Notes under the pieces: generated by a model
The model's database searches: none
Told to the model about the DNA's origin: nothing
What the model saw: only the letters and a program-made list of their open reading frames with translations
Position numbers and translations under genes: made by a program
Shown here: in pieces, positions 52,099 to 61,429 of the stretch
Position numbering within the stretch: position 1 is the stretch's first letter
Layout of the letters: the number at the start of each line of letters is the position of its first letter
Source of the DNA: Halalkalibacter suaedae
GTDB taxonomy: Bacteria > Bacillota > Bacilli > Bacillales > Bacillaceae_D
Assembly (NCBI RefSeq): GCF_017939705.1
Contig: NZ_JAGKSQ010000003.1
Coordinates: 1 to 64,000 of the forward strand
Length of the DNA stretch: 64,000 nt
Direction: 5' to 3'

Positions 52099-53538
52099 GT
52101 GTCCATTGTTACAGGAAAACAATATATAGATCGTATCGACAAACTAAAGAATGAAATTTGGATTGACGGGGAAAAAGTGGAGGATAAACTCTCTGAGCAT
52201 CAAGCATTCAAGGGAATCTTAAAAAGCAAAGCAGCCTTATACGAGCTACAACATGACAGCTCATTACAAGAAAAATTAACATTTGTAGAGCAAAATGAGC
52301 GACATAACTTTGCCTATAAACAGCCAAAAACAATTTCTTGCCTACAGGAACGACGGGATGGGACACAGCTTTGGGCAAAAGAAAATGGAGGAACAATTGG
52401 TAGATCACCAGATTACATTAATACAGCTATTATGACATTAGGTACATCCCATTCATTTTTTGATAATCGTTTTGCAAATAACGCTACAAACCTTTACGAA
52501 AGAGCAAAAAAAAATGATTTGTCCTTTACTCATACATTTATAAATCCTCAATCTAATCGCTCGCCCTTTTACTTTGAATCTTATAGAGAAAATAATAAGG
52601 ATGACATTGTCGCTGCAAAAGTCATCGACGAAACCGAAGATGGTATTGTCATTCATGGTGCTCGCCTACTCGCAACACAGGGGGGGATCACCGATGAAAT
52701 ACTCGTCTTACCTGCTGCTACTAAATCAATGGACACTACCTACGCTTTCGCATTCGCCATTCCATCTAACACACCAGGGTTGAAATTTCTATGTCGGCAA
52801 TCCTACGCATCTAGTTCAAATTGTCAATTTGATTACCCGTTGTCGTCACAGTTCGATGAGGTCGACGCTATCGTTGTATTCGATCACGTCCTCGTTCCCT
52901 GGGAGTGCGTTCTACTATATAAAAATTCTGAAAAGGCTAGTACTATTTTCACAGAAACAAATCTTAATATTATGCTTTTGTATCAGGCGGTATCAAGACA
53001 AATAATCAAGACAGAATTCATACTAGGAGTTGGTGAATCATTAGCAACTTCGATTGACGTCACACAATATCAACATATACAAGAAAAATTGAGTGAAATC
53101 ATCGTTTGTTTGGAAATTATGAAATCTTTACTAGCTAGGGCCGAGTCAGAAGCAAGTGTAAATTCTTTCGGCACAATGGTTCCTGCACATGTTCCCCTAA
53201 TGACAGCATCTAACTATTATCAAAAAACATATCCACGTCTCGTTGAGATTCTTCATCTAATTGGTGCAAGTGGTTTTATCTCTCTTCCAACTGAGGCCGA
53301 CTTTAATACAACGATCGGAAAAGAATTAGAACATTATCTTCAAGCAGCAAATGTGAAAGGTAGAGAACGTGTACAATTGACAAGATTAGCTTGGGATTTA
53401 ACAATGAGTCCTTTTGGCTCGAGACAAACACAGTATGAACGCTTTTTTTTCGGTGATCCTATTAGACTTTCATCAGCACTATATCTTTCCTATGACAAAC
53501 AACCATTTGTCGATGACATCGATTCATTTTTAAAATAA
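52099..53538 (+). CDS. 4-hydroxyphenylacetate 3-monooxygenase-type flavin monooxygenase (HpaB family)
   Basis: This 479-aa protein of the HpaB/acyl-CoA-dehydrogenase-like family hydroxylates phenolic compounds using FADH2 from a separate reductase. The N-terminus (TGKQYIDRIDKLKNEIWIDGEKV), SHSFFDNRF, THTFINPQSNRSP and the central DHVLVPWE block are characteristic. The start is GTG 52099 behind AAAGGTGGGAT. It resembles B. subtilis YoaI. No HpaC-type reductase or other aromatic catabolic gene is nearby, so the substrate remains open. It is monocistronic. Confidence 0.92.
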   Translation: MSIVTGKQYIDRIDKLKNEIWIDGEKVEDKLSEHQAFKGILKSKAALYELQHDSSLQEKLTFVEQNERHNFAYKQPKTISCLQERRDGTQLWAKENGGTIGRSPDYINTAIMTLGTSHSFFDNRFANNATNLYERAKKNDLSFTHTFINPQSNRSPFYFESYRENNKDDIVAAKVIDETEDGIVIHGARLLATQGGITDEILVLPAATKSMDTTYAFAFAIPSNTPGLKFLCRQSYASSSNCQFDYPLSSQFDEVDAIVVFDHVLVPWECVLLYKNSEKASTIFTETNLNIMLLYQAVSRQIIKTEFILGVGESLATSIDVTQYQHIQEKLSEIIVCLEIMKSLLARAESEASVNSFGTMVPAHVPLMTASNYYQKTYPRLVEILHLIGASGFISLPTEADFNTTIGKELEHYLQAANVKGRERVQLTRLAWDLTMSPFGSRQTQYERFFFGDPIRLSSALYLSYDKQPFVDDIDSFLK

Positions 53539-53540
53539 AC

Positions 53541-53796
53541 AGAGGCTGAGACAATAGTGATTTAACTAATAGAAAATCCGAACAATATAGTTGGCGGACG
53601 TAAACCGCTCCTAAAATATACTTCGCTTTCCGCGGGAAGCCGGTGAGCCATGAGGCCACTGAAGAAAGGTGAAAATCACACCTTTTTCAGTGGCCTCTTT
53701 TGCATCGCGCAGGAGTCTACGTACATTTCATCCGCTGAGTAAATGCTTTGTTCGGTATTTCAGTTAGACACTTTAACTATGCCCAGCCTTTTTTTA
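53541..53796 (+). repeat. Dispersed ~250-bp intergenic hairpin repeat, copy B
   Basis: It matches copy A (15063-15305) in reverse orientation from end to end. The arms are AAAATATAC (53613-53621) and GTACATTT (53721-53728), with core CGCTTTCCGCGGG (53624-53636). Its ends AGAGGCTGAGACA and TGCCCAGCCT are inverted relative to each other. The centre differs from copy A: GAGGCCACTGAA (53652-53663) and TTCAGTGGCCTC (53686-53697) form an extra perfect hairpin. It lies between two convergent genes. Confidence 0.85.
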
Positions 53797-53938
53797 CTTA
53801 TATACTTTTTTCGGAGCTGATCAATAGAGCCAGACATACTAATAACTGCCCCACTAATTGCGGTTCGTGCAGACGTCGCTGCATTTCGGCAGATAGTATA
53901 AATTGGAAACAAGATAATAGTAGCAAGCGTCTTGCGGT

Positions 53939-54685
53939 TTATAAACACCACTTCTTAATTGCTTCTGCTACACCACTCTCTTCGTTTGTTACTGTGACCC
54001 AATCTGCTGCTTCTTTTACGATGGGCTGAGCATTCCCCATCGCAACACCAATACCTGCTTCCTTAATCATCGCTAGATCATTTAGGCTATCACCGAGAGC
54101 CATGACCTGATTCATCGTCAGTCCCAATAAACCGCATACTTTTTCAATTGCTCTCGCTTTATTCACACCACCTGCATTCACTTCCAAATTCGTTAAGCTT
54201 GAGTTAGTTACCTCTAGTAGCTGATTTTCAGATAGCTCTTCTAGTATGATTTGTCTTAGTTGATCATCCTCTATATTAAAACCAAACTTCATCCATTCAT
54301 GGGAAGTAAAGTCCTCTGGGAACGTTTCTCTCCATACATTTCCAACTGAAGCTGCCCAACATTCTGTTTGATGCTTTTGCTTCAACTCCCACATATATTC
54401 CACTAAATCTGTACTAAGAATTTGTCTATCAACCAATTGACGAGATGCATCCCAAATTTCGCTGCCATTCACTGTAATAAGATAGGAATCTAACGATAGA
54501 GATTCTATTAAATCGTCAAGTGTCATTCGAGTTCTCCCAGTGCTAATAACAACGTGAATTCCTTTATCCTGTGCTGCCTTAATCGCCTTCCTATTTTCAA
54601 TTGAAATCTTATGTTCGTGATCCAAGAGAGTACCATCCATATCAATAGCAATTAACTGTATATTTTCATGATTGATATTAGTCAT
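53939..54685 (-). CDS. HAD superfamily (Cof-type) phosphatase
   Basis: This 248-aa hydrolase has motif I DMDGTLLD (nucleophile D15), motif II STGRT and motif III/IV MALGDSLNDLAMI, with a compact C2 cap in between (about 85-175). It resembles the B. subtilis YcsE group, some of which dephosphorylate the riboflavin intermediate, but the sequence alone does not fix the substrate. ATG 54685 is preceded by AAAGGAGTTTTTAAC. It is divergent from the lactonase gene at 54834. It is a second, distinct Cof-type enzyme besides 8454-9320. Confidence 0.9.
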   Translation of the reverse strand: MTNINHENIQLIAIDMDGTLLDHEHKISIENRKAIKAAQDKGIHVVISTGRTRMTLDDLIESLSLDSYLITVNGSEIWDASRQLVDRQILSTDLVEYMWELKQKHQTECWAASVGNVWRETFPEDFTSHEWMKFGFNIEDDQLRQIILEELSENQLLEVTNSSLTNLEVNAGGVNKARAIEKVCGLLGLTMNQVMALGDSLNDLAMIKEAGIGVAMGNAQPIVKEAADWVTVTNEESGVAEAIKKWCL

Positions 54686-54833
54686 GTTAAAAACTCCTTT
54701 AAGCTTTCAGTTCCATTCCGCAGTTTTTTCTACTATCATCATTTTAGTTGATAATAATTCGTATAGCAATTACTCTCTCCTGCATCTATGTTATAGTGAA
54801 ATTGTAGAAATTCACTATGGAGGGATGATAACT

Positions 54834-55892
54834 ATGAAAACATCTGATCAGTTAGTTGCATACGTCGGTACATACACAAATGGAGACAGCAAAGGAATTT
54901 ATCGTTTTCAGGTGGACCCAGTTTCAGGACAAGTGGATCATGTCAAAGCAGTCGCCGAAATTGGTGGTCCCACTTATTTAACAATTAGTCAAAATAATGA
55001 TTACTTATACTCTGTCGCTAAAGTAGGGGAAGATGGTGGAGTCGCAGCTTATTCGATTAATGAGGAACATGATTTGACCCTTATTAACCATCAGGTTGAA
55101 GCAGGAAGTCCGCCATGCCATGTTAGTTTAGATGAATCGAATAAGTACCTATTCACAGCTAATTATCATAAAGGAACAGCTGATGCATTCTCTATTAATG
55201 AGAATGGACAGTTATCAAAGGCCTTGTCGACTGTCCAACATGAGGGGAATGGACCTAACGAAGCTCGCCAAGAGAAGGCCCATGCCCACTTTGCTGGCAT
55301 CACACCTGATGGAAACTTCTTGTGTGTTGTGGATCTAGGTACAGATAAGATTGCTATGTACAAGGTTGAGGAAGGAAAGCTTTCACTACATAAAGAAATC
55401 ACCGTAAAACCAGGGAGTGGTCCGAGACATATTAGATTCCACCCTAATGGCAAAACAGCTTACGTCAATGCAGAATTAAGCTCAGAAGTAATTGTTTTTG
55501 AATATGATCATGACAATGGAAATCTCAAAGAAATTCAGGTGCTATCTACACTACCTGAAAATTTTGAAGAAGAAAGTACTGGAGGAGCACTTCACTTATC
55601 AGGCGATGGTCGGTTCCTCTATGCTTCGAATCGCGGTCATGACAGTATAGCTCTCTTCACTATTGATGAGAATACTGGACAAATCACTCTTAATTCCTTT
55701 ACATCAACGGAAGGATCGCATCCACGTGATTTCTCAATTGATCCGACAGGTCAGTTTATTTTTGCAGCAAATAAAGATTCTAATAATATTGTTCAATTCT
55801 CTAGAAACCAAGAAACAGGTGAATTAACAAAAACAGGGATTGAGCTATCAATCCCAAATCCAGTATGTGTTAAATTTCTTAATCTAAATTAG
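54834..55892 (+). CDS. Lactonase, seven-bladed beta-propeller (6-phosphogluconolactonase type)
   Basis: This 352-aa cytoplasmic beta-propeller of the YkgB/Pgl family opens with LVAYVGTYTNGDSKGIYRF and shows repeated blades ending in PDG/PTG turns. The typical DLGTDKI (about 165-171) and GPRHIRFHPNG (about 195-205) active-site strands are present. It would hydrolyse 6-phosphogluconolactone or a related lactone. ATG 54834 is chosen for GGAGGG nine bases upstream; earlier in-frame codons to 54672 are leader. The gene has its own terminator. Confidence 0.9.
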   Translation: MKTSDQLVAYVGTYTNGDSKGIYRFQVDPVSGQVDHVKAVAEIGGPTYLTISQNNDYLYSVAKVGEDGGVAAYSINEEHDLTLINHQVEAGSPPCHVSLDESNKYLFTANYHKGTADAFSINENGQLSKALSTVQHEGNGPNEARQEKAHAHFAGITPDGNFLCVVDLGTDKIAMYKVEEGKLSLHKEITVKPGSGPRHIRFHPNGKTAYVNAELSSEVIVFEYDHDNGNLKEIQVLSTLPENFEEESTGGALHLSGDGRFLYASNRGHDSIALFTIDENTGQITLNSFTSTEGSHPRDFSIDPTGQFIFAANKDSNNIVQFSRNQETGELTKTGIELSIPNPVCVKFLNLN

Positions 55893-55940
55893 GTTTTACA
55901 ATTAAACTCCGTAATAGTAAATCACATATAAACGGTTCGC

Positions 55941-55984
55941 AGGATGTCTTCAAAGGTCAACAACCTTTTAAGGCATCTTTTTAT
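55941..55984 (+). terminator. Terminator of the lactonase gene
   Basis: AGGATGTCTTCAAAGG and CCTTTTAAGGCATCTTTTT form an imperfect stem followed by a T5 run. Confidence 0.75.
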
Positions 55985-56121
55985 GTTGTCTTTTCAATAC
56001 TGAAAACGTAATAGACCATCGATTTAAAAAAAAATGCCCATATTTTTTCTGTTGTTACTCTTATCTATCATTGATACTATATTAATACCTAGATATTATC
56101 TCGAACAGGAGGCGATTTAAA

Positions 56122-57108
56122 ATACTCGCCATATCAGGACTCATTTATATTTTGATTACCCTTATATTATTTACCGTTCTTTATTTCAAATTTACCAACA
56201 AGAGAAGTGTCGCCTTAAAAGGAATGGGTGTTTTCCTCTTTTGTGGATTATTCTTTAGTACTGCTAGTATTGTTTATTATGTTTCAAAGAATGATCTTAC
56301 TCTAGATTTTGCTCTATTTACAGACGTGCCAAGCTTAAATGAAGTTTCAGAAAATGACTTACCATTTCTATTAATAAGAAATAATGAGATAATCGACGGT
56401 TTCACCTTATATTCAGAGGCTATTGATGCAGCTCGTTTGAGTGAGGATACTGAGGTTCATTTACACGTTCAAGGAAATCTCATCTGGCATAGAAATCTAA
56501 ATATAGCCGAAAAAGTACTTCTCAATGTTCCTCTAATTGAACAACTCCCAGAGCTACCTCGTGGCTGTGAGGTGACAAGTCTTGCTATGCTATTTGCTTA
56601 CCATCATCTTTCGATTGATAAGATGTTCCTTGCAGAAAAAGTCATGAAAGACCCTACTCCCTATCAGAAAAAAGGAGATACGATCTATTTTGGCGATCCC
56701 CATCAAGGCTTTGTAGGTGATATGTACAATCGAACCAATCCAGGCTATGGTGTCTATCACCTTCCTATTGAACAGTTAGCGAAGGATTACTCAGACGAAG
56801 ACGTGATCAATTTAACTGGTACTTCATTTGACCATGTCTTACTCCAACTATCACAAGGACATCCTGTTTGGATCATTTCCAATACCAAATATTCGAAATT
56901 ACCTTCAAGTGCTTTTGAGACGTGGCAAACCCCAAATGGACCGAGAGAAATTACCTACCATTTACACTCTGTTGTGGTAACAGGCTTTGATCAAGAATTC
57001 ATCTATTTCAATGACCCTCTAGAAGGGACCAAAAATCGAAAAATGCCCCGTGGATCTTTTATTGAGGCTTGGGAGCAAATGGGCAAACAAGCTATAGTTC
57101 TTCATTAA
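56122..57108 (+). CDS. Membrane-anchored C39-type cysteine peptidase-like protein (YvpB family)
   Basis: The protein has two N-terminal hydrophobic segments and an extracytoplasmic region. A peptidase C39-like domain (about residues 135-328) follows, with the catalytic Cys149 in ELPRGCEVTSLAM, a His in HSVVVTGFD and the FNDPLEG block. It resembles B. subtilis YvpB. No ATG fits. The only strong RBS (AGGAGG, 56107-56112) is nine bases before an in-frame ATA at 56122, which would give 328 aa and a complete first membrane helix. TTG 56152 (318 aa) has no RBS and truncates that helix. The rare ATA start is therefore preferred, but unproven. Confidence 0.82.
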   Translation: MLAISGLIYILITLILFTVLYFKFTNKRSVALKGMGVFLFCGLFFSTASIVYYVSKNDLTLDFALFTDVPSLNEVSENDLPFLLIRNNEIIDGFTLYSEAIDAARLSEDTEVHLHVQGNLIWHRNLNIAEKVLLNVPLIEQLPELPRGCEVTSLAMLFAYHHLSIDKMFLAEKVMKDPTPYQKKGDTIYFGDPHQGFVGDMYNRTNPGYGVYHLPIEQLAKDYSDEDVINLTGTSFDHVLLQLSQGHPVWIISNTKYSKLPSSAFETWQTPNGPREITYHLHSVVVTGFDQEFIYFNDPLEGTKNRKMPRGSFIEAWEQMGKQAIVLH

Positions 57109-57152
57109 AAAAAAGTTGCTTCACATCTAGAAAGATGTTGAAGCAACTTTTT
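57107..57152. terminator. Bidirectional terminator overlapping the asnB stop
   Basis: AAGTTGCTTCACATCT and AGATGTTGAAGCAACTT pair around a short loop with A8 and T5 tracts. It serves the C39 gene and, on the minus strand, asnB, whose last codons and stop lie within it. Confidence 0.9.
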
Positions 57153-59031
57153 CATTATTTTGTTTAGGATCCTCAGAAATAGGCTCATTGAAACGATATA
57201 ATCCCTCAATATAGATTTGATGCCAAATCATAAAGATTAATACAGTCCAAAGCTTACGACTATAATCACCCTTCTGATTTCGGTGAGCCTCTAACATTTT
57301 CAAGAGATATCCTTTCTCAAACAGATGCTCAGTCGCACTTTCCTTAATAAGCTTCTCAGCCCAACCAAACCATTCATTACGAAGCCAATGACGAATCGGA
57401 ACAGGGAAGCCTAATTTCTTCCTCATAAAAATATGTTCAGGAATAATTTCTTTCATCGCGTCTCTAAGTATGAATTTCGTGGTTCCATTAGCCATTTTAT
57501 GACTAGTTTGCAATTCACTAGCGACACGAAAAACTTCTTTGTCCAAGAAAGGTACACGGAGCTCTAACGAATGTGCCATTGTCATTTTATCAGCCTTGAC
57601 TAAAATGTCGCCACGAAGCCATGTGTTCAGATCAATGTATTGCATCTTCATAACATCATCATAATGAGTAATATCATTATACATTGCCTTTGTAATCTCA
57701 GAGACTGGTCGAGTTTTATCATACGTTTGCAAAAACGCTTCTTTTTCCAATTCATTCATAATTTTAGCATTTCCGATATAACGTTCTTCAAGTGGCGTGG
57801 TACCACGTTCTATAAAGCTTTTTCCTTTTACACCATCTGGTAGCTGTTTTGCGATAAGATTTAATATTCTTCGTGCTCCAGAAGGTAATCTAGAAAATCC
57901 TGTTAATGCACTAGGTTCCCGGTAAATATTATAACCACCAAATAGTTCATCTGCTCCCTCACCAGAAAGCACAACTTTAAGATGCTTACTCGCTTCTCTT
58001 GCAACGAAATATAATGGAATAGCAGCAGGATCAGCCATAGGCTCATCCATATGCCAAATAATTTTAGGGAGCTCTTTCAAGTATTCATCTGGCGTAATTA
58101 AATAATCGATATTTTCTACGTTCAATTTATCTGCCGTCTTTTTGGCCACATCGATTTCACTGAATCCATCAATTTCAAAGCCTACACTGAAAGTCTTAAT
58201 ATTTGGATTTACCTCTCTTGCTAAAGCTACGATGGCCGTTGAATCAATTCCTCCAGATAGAAAGGAGCCTACAGGCACATCACTTCTCATATGAACATTT
58301 ACCGAATCCCTTAAGACATCAAGGATTTTCCCCTTTTGATAGTCATAGGAGTCTGATGTCGGAGCAAAGTTAGGTTTCCAATAAGGCTTGATCACCATCT
58401 TCTCACCATATTTCTGCTTAATATAGTGACCTGGTGACAACTTTTTAATTGCCTTTGCAACAGTGTAAGGCTCTGGAAAATACTGAAATGTTAAATAATG
58501 CTGAAGCATTTCTGTATTAATCTCAATTCCATCGAGCATTTCATAAATAGACTTAGCTTCTGAAGCTATGTACAAAGTCTCGTTGATTTCAGCGTAGAAA
58601 AATGGCTTGATGCCAAAATAGTCTCTAGCTGCAAAAAGCTCCTTCTCTTGCTTGTCCCATATAATGAATGAAAACATTCCTCTAAGTTCTTTGACTGATT
58701 CTTCCTTCATTACACTGTACAAAGCGATAATAGTCTCAGTATCTGAATCAGTTTGAAAGGTTAGACCTTGCTTTTTTAGTTTCTCTCTGATTTCAATATG
58801 ATTATAAATTTCACCATTAAAAATAATCGTGTACCGATAATTTTCATAAGTTAATGGTTGATGACCGTTTTCTATATCTATAATACTTAATCTACGGAAT
58901 CCGAATTTAACATAACTGTCCCTGTAATAGCCAACCTCATCTGGACCACGATGGGTGATCATCTCCGTAATCGTTTTTAAGTCATTATCTGTAGGAACGT
59001 CTTTTCCGAATGCTCCAACAATACCGCACAT
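57127..59031 (-). CDS. asnB: Asparagine synthetase (glutamine-hydrolysing)
   Basis: This 634-aa enzyme makes asparagine from aspartate, glutamine and ATP. The N-terminal glutaminase domain has the catalytic Cys2 (MCGIVG) and NGEIYNH. The synthetase domain has the ATP-binding PP-loop LSGGIDSTA (about 258-266) and the SGEGADELFGGY block (about 364-375). Length matches B. subtilis AsnB (632 aa), used for general asparagine synthesis and peptidoglycan amidation. ATG 59031 has GGGGTGTAGAA upstream. It is monocistronic. Confidence 0.94.
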   Translation of the reverse strand: MCGIVGAFGKDVPTDNDLKTITEMITHRGPDEVGYYRDSYVKFGFRRLSIIDIENGHQPLTYENYRYTIIFNGEIYNHIEIREKLKKQGLTFQTDSDTETIIALYSVMKEESVKELRGMFSFIIWDKQEKELFAARDYFGIKPFFYAEINETLYIASEAKSIYEMLDGIEINTEMLQHYLTFQYFPEPYTVAKAIKKLSPGHYIKQKYGEKMVIKPYWKPNFAPTSDSYDYQKGKILDVLRDSVNVHMRSDVPVGSFLSGGIDSTAIVALAREVNPNIKTFSVGFEIDGFSEIDVAKKTADKLNVENIDYLITPDEYLKELPKIIWHMDEPMADPAAIPLYFVAREASKHLKVVLSGEGADELFGGYNIYREPSALTGFSRLPSGARRILNLIAKQLPDGVKGKSFIERGTTPLEERYIGNAKIMNELEKEAFLQTYDKTRPVSEITKAMYNDITHYDDVMKMQYIDLNTWLRGDILVKADKMTMAHSLELRVPFLDKEVFRVASELQTSHKMANGTTKFILRDAMKEIIPEHIFMRKKLGFPVPIRHWLRNEWFGWAEKLIKESATEHLFEKGYLLKMLEAHRNQKGDYSRKLWTVLIFMIWHQIYIEGLYRFNEPISEDPKQNNEKVASTSF

Positions 59032-59115
59032 TTCTACACCCCATTTATATTCTTCACTTAACTCTTCCTATTTATAGTAATTAATCATTAACAATTACCC
59101 ATTAAACTATACTTC

Positions 59116-59144
59116 ACAATACTATATTCGATATTATTCGGCAA
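59116..59144 (-). promoter_or_regulatory. asnB promoter candidate
   Basis: On the minus strand, TTGCCG (59139-59144) and TATTGT (59116-59121) are separated by 17 bases, about 85 bases before asnB. Confidence 0.45.
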
Positions 59145-59171
59145 TAGTTACATGAAATTATTTACATATAA

Positions 59172-59207
59172 ATGAAAAAAAGTATCACAGAACAACTGTG
59201 ATACTTT
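59172..59207 (-). terminator. Terminator of the zupT-like gene
   Basis: AAAGTATCACAG and CTGTGATACTTT form a perfect 12-bp stem with a 5-base loop, followed by TTTTTTTC on the minus strand. Confidence 0.92.
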
Positions 59208-59219
59208 GGTTTCCTATAA

Positions 59220-60029
59220 CTAGATAAAAAGAAGTAAGCTAAGTGCCATAACGGCCATTCCCCCGATAACACCATAAATAGACGAGTGAGCTTCTTCGTA
59301 CTTCTTGGCTGCTGGCAGAAGTTCATCAAGCGATATAAAAATCATAATACCAGCAACGGCTGAAAAAATAATACCAAACATAACATCATTTAGGTAAGGC
59401 ATCAAGAATAAAAATGCGACCACCGCACCAAGAGGTTCAGATAAACCAGACAAAAAGGAGAGCTTAAATGCCTTTTTCCGATCACCTGTAGCAAAATATA
59501 CTGGGACAGAAACAGCAATGCCCTCAGGAATATTATGAATCGCAATCGCTACTGCAATTGCAATTCCTAATCCAGGATCATGTAGTGCTGAGGTAAAGGT
59601 TGCGATCCCTTCCGGAAAATTGTGTATTGCAATCGCCAATGCCGTGAACGTACCCATTTTAAGCAATGCTGGATCTTTTAAATCTTTAACCGGACCGCTC
59701 ATTTCTTCGACTTTCTTTATTTCATGTGGGTTTCCTTGTTTTGGAATAAGCTTATCAATCATGGCTATTAGCAACATTCCACCAAAAAAACCAGCTACGG
59801 TTATCCAGTTTCCAAGCTTTACTCCCATGGCTGATACGAGTGCATCTTGGGCTTTTACAAATATCTCAACCATCGATACATAAATCATCACACCTGCCGA
59901 AAACCCAAGTGCAAATGATAGGAACTTTGTGTTTGTTGTTGAAGTAAAGAAAGCAAGGATACTTCCTATCCCTGTAGCAAGACCAGCCATTAACGTTAAT
60001 CCAAAGGCTAGTAACAGATTTTCAGTCAT
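59220..60029 (-). CDS. zupT: ZIP-family divalent metal transporter
   Basis: This 269-aa membrane protein has eight hydrophobic segments and the two metal-binding helices AIHNFPEGIATF (about 145-156) and AIHNIPEGIAVS (about 170-181), which define ZupT/GufA-type ZIP importers. A histidine-poor cytoplasmic loop (about 100-125) precedes them. It should import Zn2+ and perhaps Fe2+ or Mn2+. The start ATG 60029 has only a weak upstream RBS (AACGGCGG). It is monocistronic, with no Fur/Zur box recognised by eye in 60030-60172. Confidence 0.92.
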   Translation of the reverse strand: MTENLLLAFGLTLMAGLATGIGSILAFFTSTTNTKFLSFALGFSAGVMIYVSMVEIFVKAQDALVSAMGVKLGNWITVAGFFGGMLLIAMIDKLIPKQGNPHEIKKVEEMSGPVKDLKDPALLKMGTFTALAIAIHNFPEGIATFTSALHDPGLGIAIAVAIAIHNIPEGIAVSVPVYFATGDRKKAFKLSFLSGLSEPLGAVVAFLFLMPYLNDVMFGIIFSAVAGIMIFISLDELLPAAKKYEEAHSSIYGVIGGMAVMALSLLLFI

Positions 60030-60172
60030 ATTATCATCCGCCGTTCTTTTTGAGATTCATGCTGTTTTTCCCCAAGCATCTATTCAAACCTTAAACCTTT
60101 ATATTCATTACTTTCTAATTATTTTTAGTATATGAGACTAAACTTATTTTAAAATGATTATAGTGTCAAGCA

Positions 60173-61429
60173 TTACTTCTCTTTCACTATATACTTCCCT
60201 ATAATTGATAATACAAAGCTAAGTGAAACCCCAACAATAAAGCCTAGCTTAATTCCTAACAGCAGTGACGAAAGAAAGGTAATAGAAACTAATAATGTAT
60301 CTATATTCCATTGTTCAGAAAGAGCTGGCAAATGAATAAGCTTTCTTGCAGCAAGAACAATGATAATAGCCAAAGCTGACTGTGGCAAATGAATGAACGC
60401 CGAGGTTAGATAAGATAAAGCGAGAATGACCATAATTGCAGCAAGTAGTGAACTGAGAGCAGTTCTCGCACCAGCCTGCTCGCTTACTGCTGAGCGTGAG
60501 AATGCACCTGCGACAGGGAATGAGCTAAAGAAACTACCTACTGTATTAGCCATGCCAAGTGCAAATAATTCTTGGTTTGGATCAAGGGCTTCTCGTGCTT
60601 TCTTATTTAAAGCCTGAGCCATAGCAAACGATTCTAGAAAGCTAATTAGTGAAATAAACAAGGCAAGTGGGATAAGAATATGCCAATGTTCCAGAATGAG
60701 CACTGGAAACTCTACATCAGGTAACCCACTAGGAATCACCCCGATTGTTTTAATTTGAAAATCCTCTAAAGTGAAAAATGAAACTAGAAGTGTACTACTT
60801 ATGATAAATAATAGTGTCGTTGGAACCTTCTTAACAACCAAACTACAGCCATAAATAACAATCAGAATAGCAGTAAAGGCAACTGAAGCAAATTGGGCTT
60901 CTGGAAACTGTTTAATCAAATCTAATAAAGCAAAAAAGAAAGGTAATTCTTTTGCAAATGTTACGTCTATAAGTTGCCCCAACTGATTTAAAATTATCGT
61001 TAGTGCTAATGCCGAGGTAAATCCCCGCAACACACTAGGTGAGATATATCTCATTAGAGAACCTACCCTACAAATAGCCATCAACATTTGTAGGAGCCCA
61101 ACTAACAGTGTGAGAAATATAACTAAAGAGATATATTGAATGGATCCAGGAGTGGCGATTTTCGCAATTTCCGTAAAAGTCATAATTGCAATGACAGCTA
61201 CAGGCCCCACCGATAATTGTCTAGATGAACCAAGCAAGCTATAAATAATCGCTGGGAAAATAGCTGCATACAAACCATAGACAGGAGGTAAACCAGCGAG
61301 AATTGCATATGCCATTCCTTGAGGTATCAATAGTAATGCAACCATGAATGCGGCATATAAGTCTGCAAAAAAAGAGTGTCTGCTATACTTTGATAATTGA
61401 TGAATAATTGGAAATAGTCCTGACCCCAT
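60173..61429 (-). CDS. SulP-family anion transporter lacking a STAS domain
   Basis: This 418-aa protein has the SulP hydrophobic domain with the signature LIPQGMAYAILAGLPPVYGLYAAIFP. It ends at IGKYIVKEK, right after the last membrane segment, so the C-terminal STAS domain of the paralogue at 10089-11801 is missing. The truncation is not obviously a frameshift: the stop is followed by noncoding sequence with no STAS-like remnant. STAS-less SulP proteins are known. ATG 61429 is preceded by GGGAGGTATGGA. The transported ion is unknown. Confidence 0.88.
   Translation of the reverse strand: MGSGLFPIIHQLSKYSRHSFFADLYAAFMVALLLIPQGMAYAILAGLPPVYGLYAAIFPAIIYSLLGSSRQLSVGPVAVIAIMTFTEIAKIATPGSIQYISLVIFLTLLVGLLQMLMAICRVGSLMRYISPSVLRGFTSALALTIILNQLGQLIDVTFAKELPFFFALLDLIKQFPEAQFASVAFTAILIVIYGCSLVVKKVPTTLLFIISSTLLVSFFTLEDFQIKTIGVIPSGLPDVEFPVLILEHWHILIPLALFISLISFLESFAMAQALNKKAREALDPNQELFALGMANTVGSFFSSFPVAGAFSRSAVSEQAGARTALSSLLAAIMVILALSYLTSAFIHLPQSALAIIIVLAARKLIHLPALSEQWNIDTLLVSITFLSSLLLGIKLGFIVGVSLSFVLSIIGKYIVKEK

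Noticed and set aside
53760-53951. Minus-strand 63-codon frame between repeat B and the HAD gene
   Set aside because: It starts at a GTG with only a weak RBS, overlaps the HAD gene's 3' end and runs into the repeat, so the C-terminus would be repeat-derived. It could be a decayed gene fragment, but this is not supportable.
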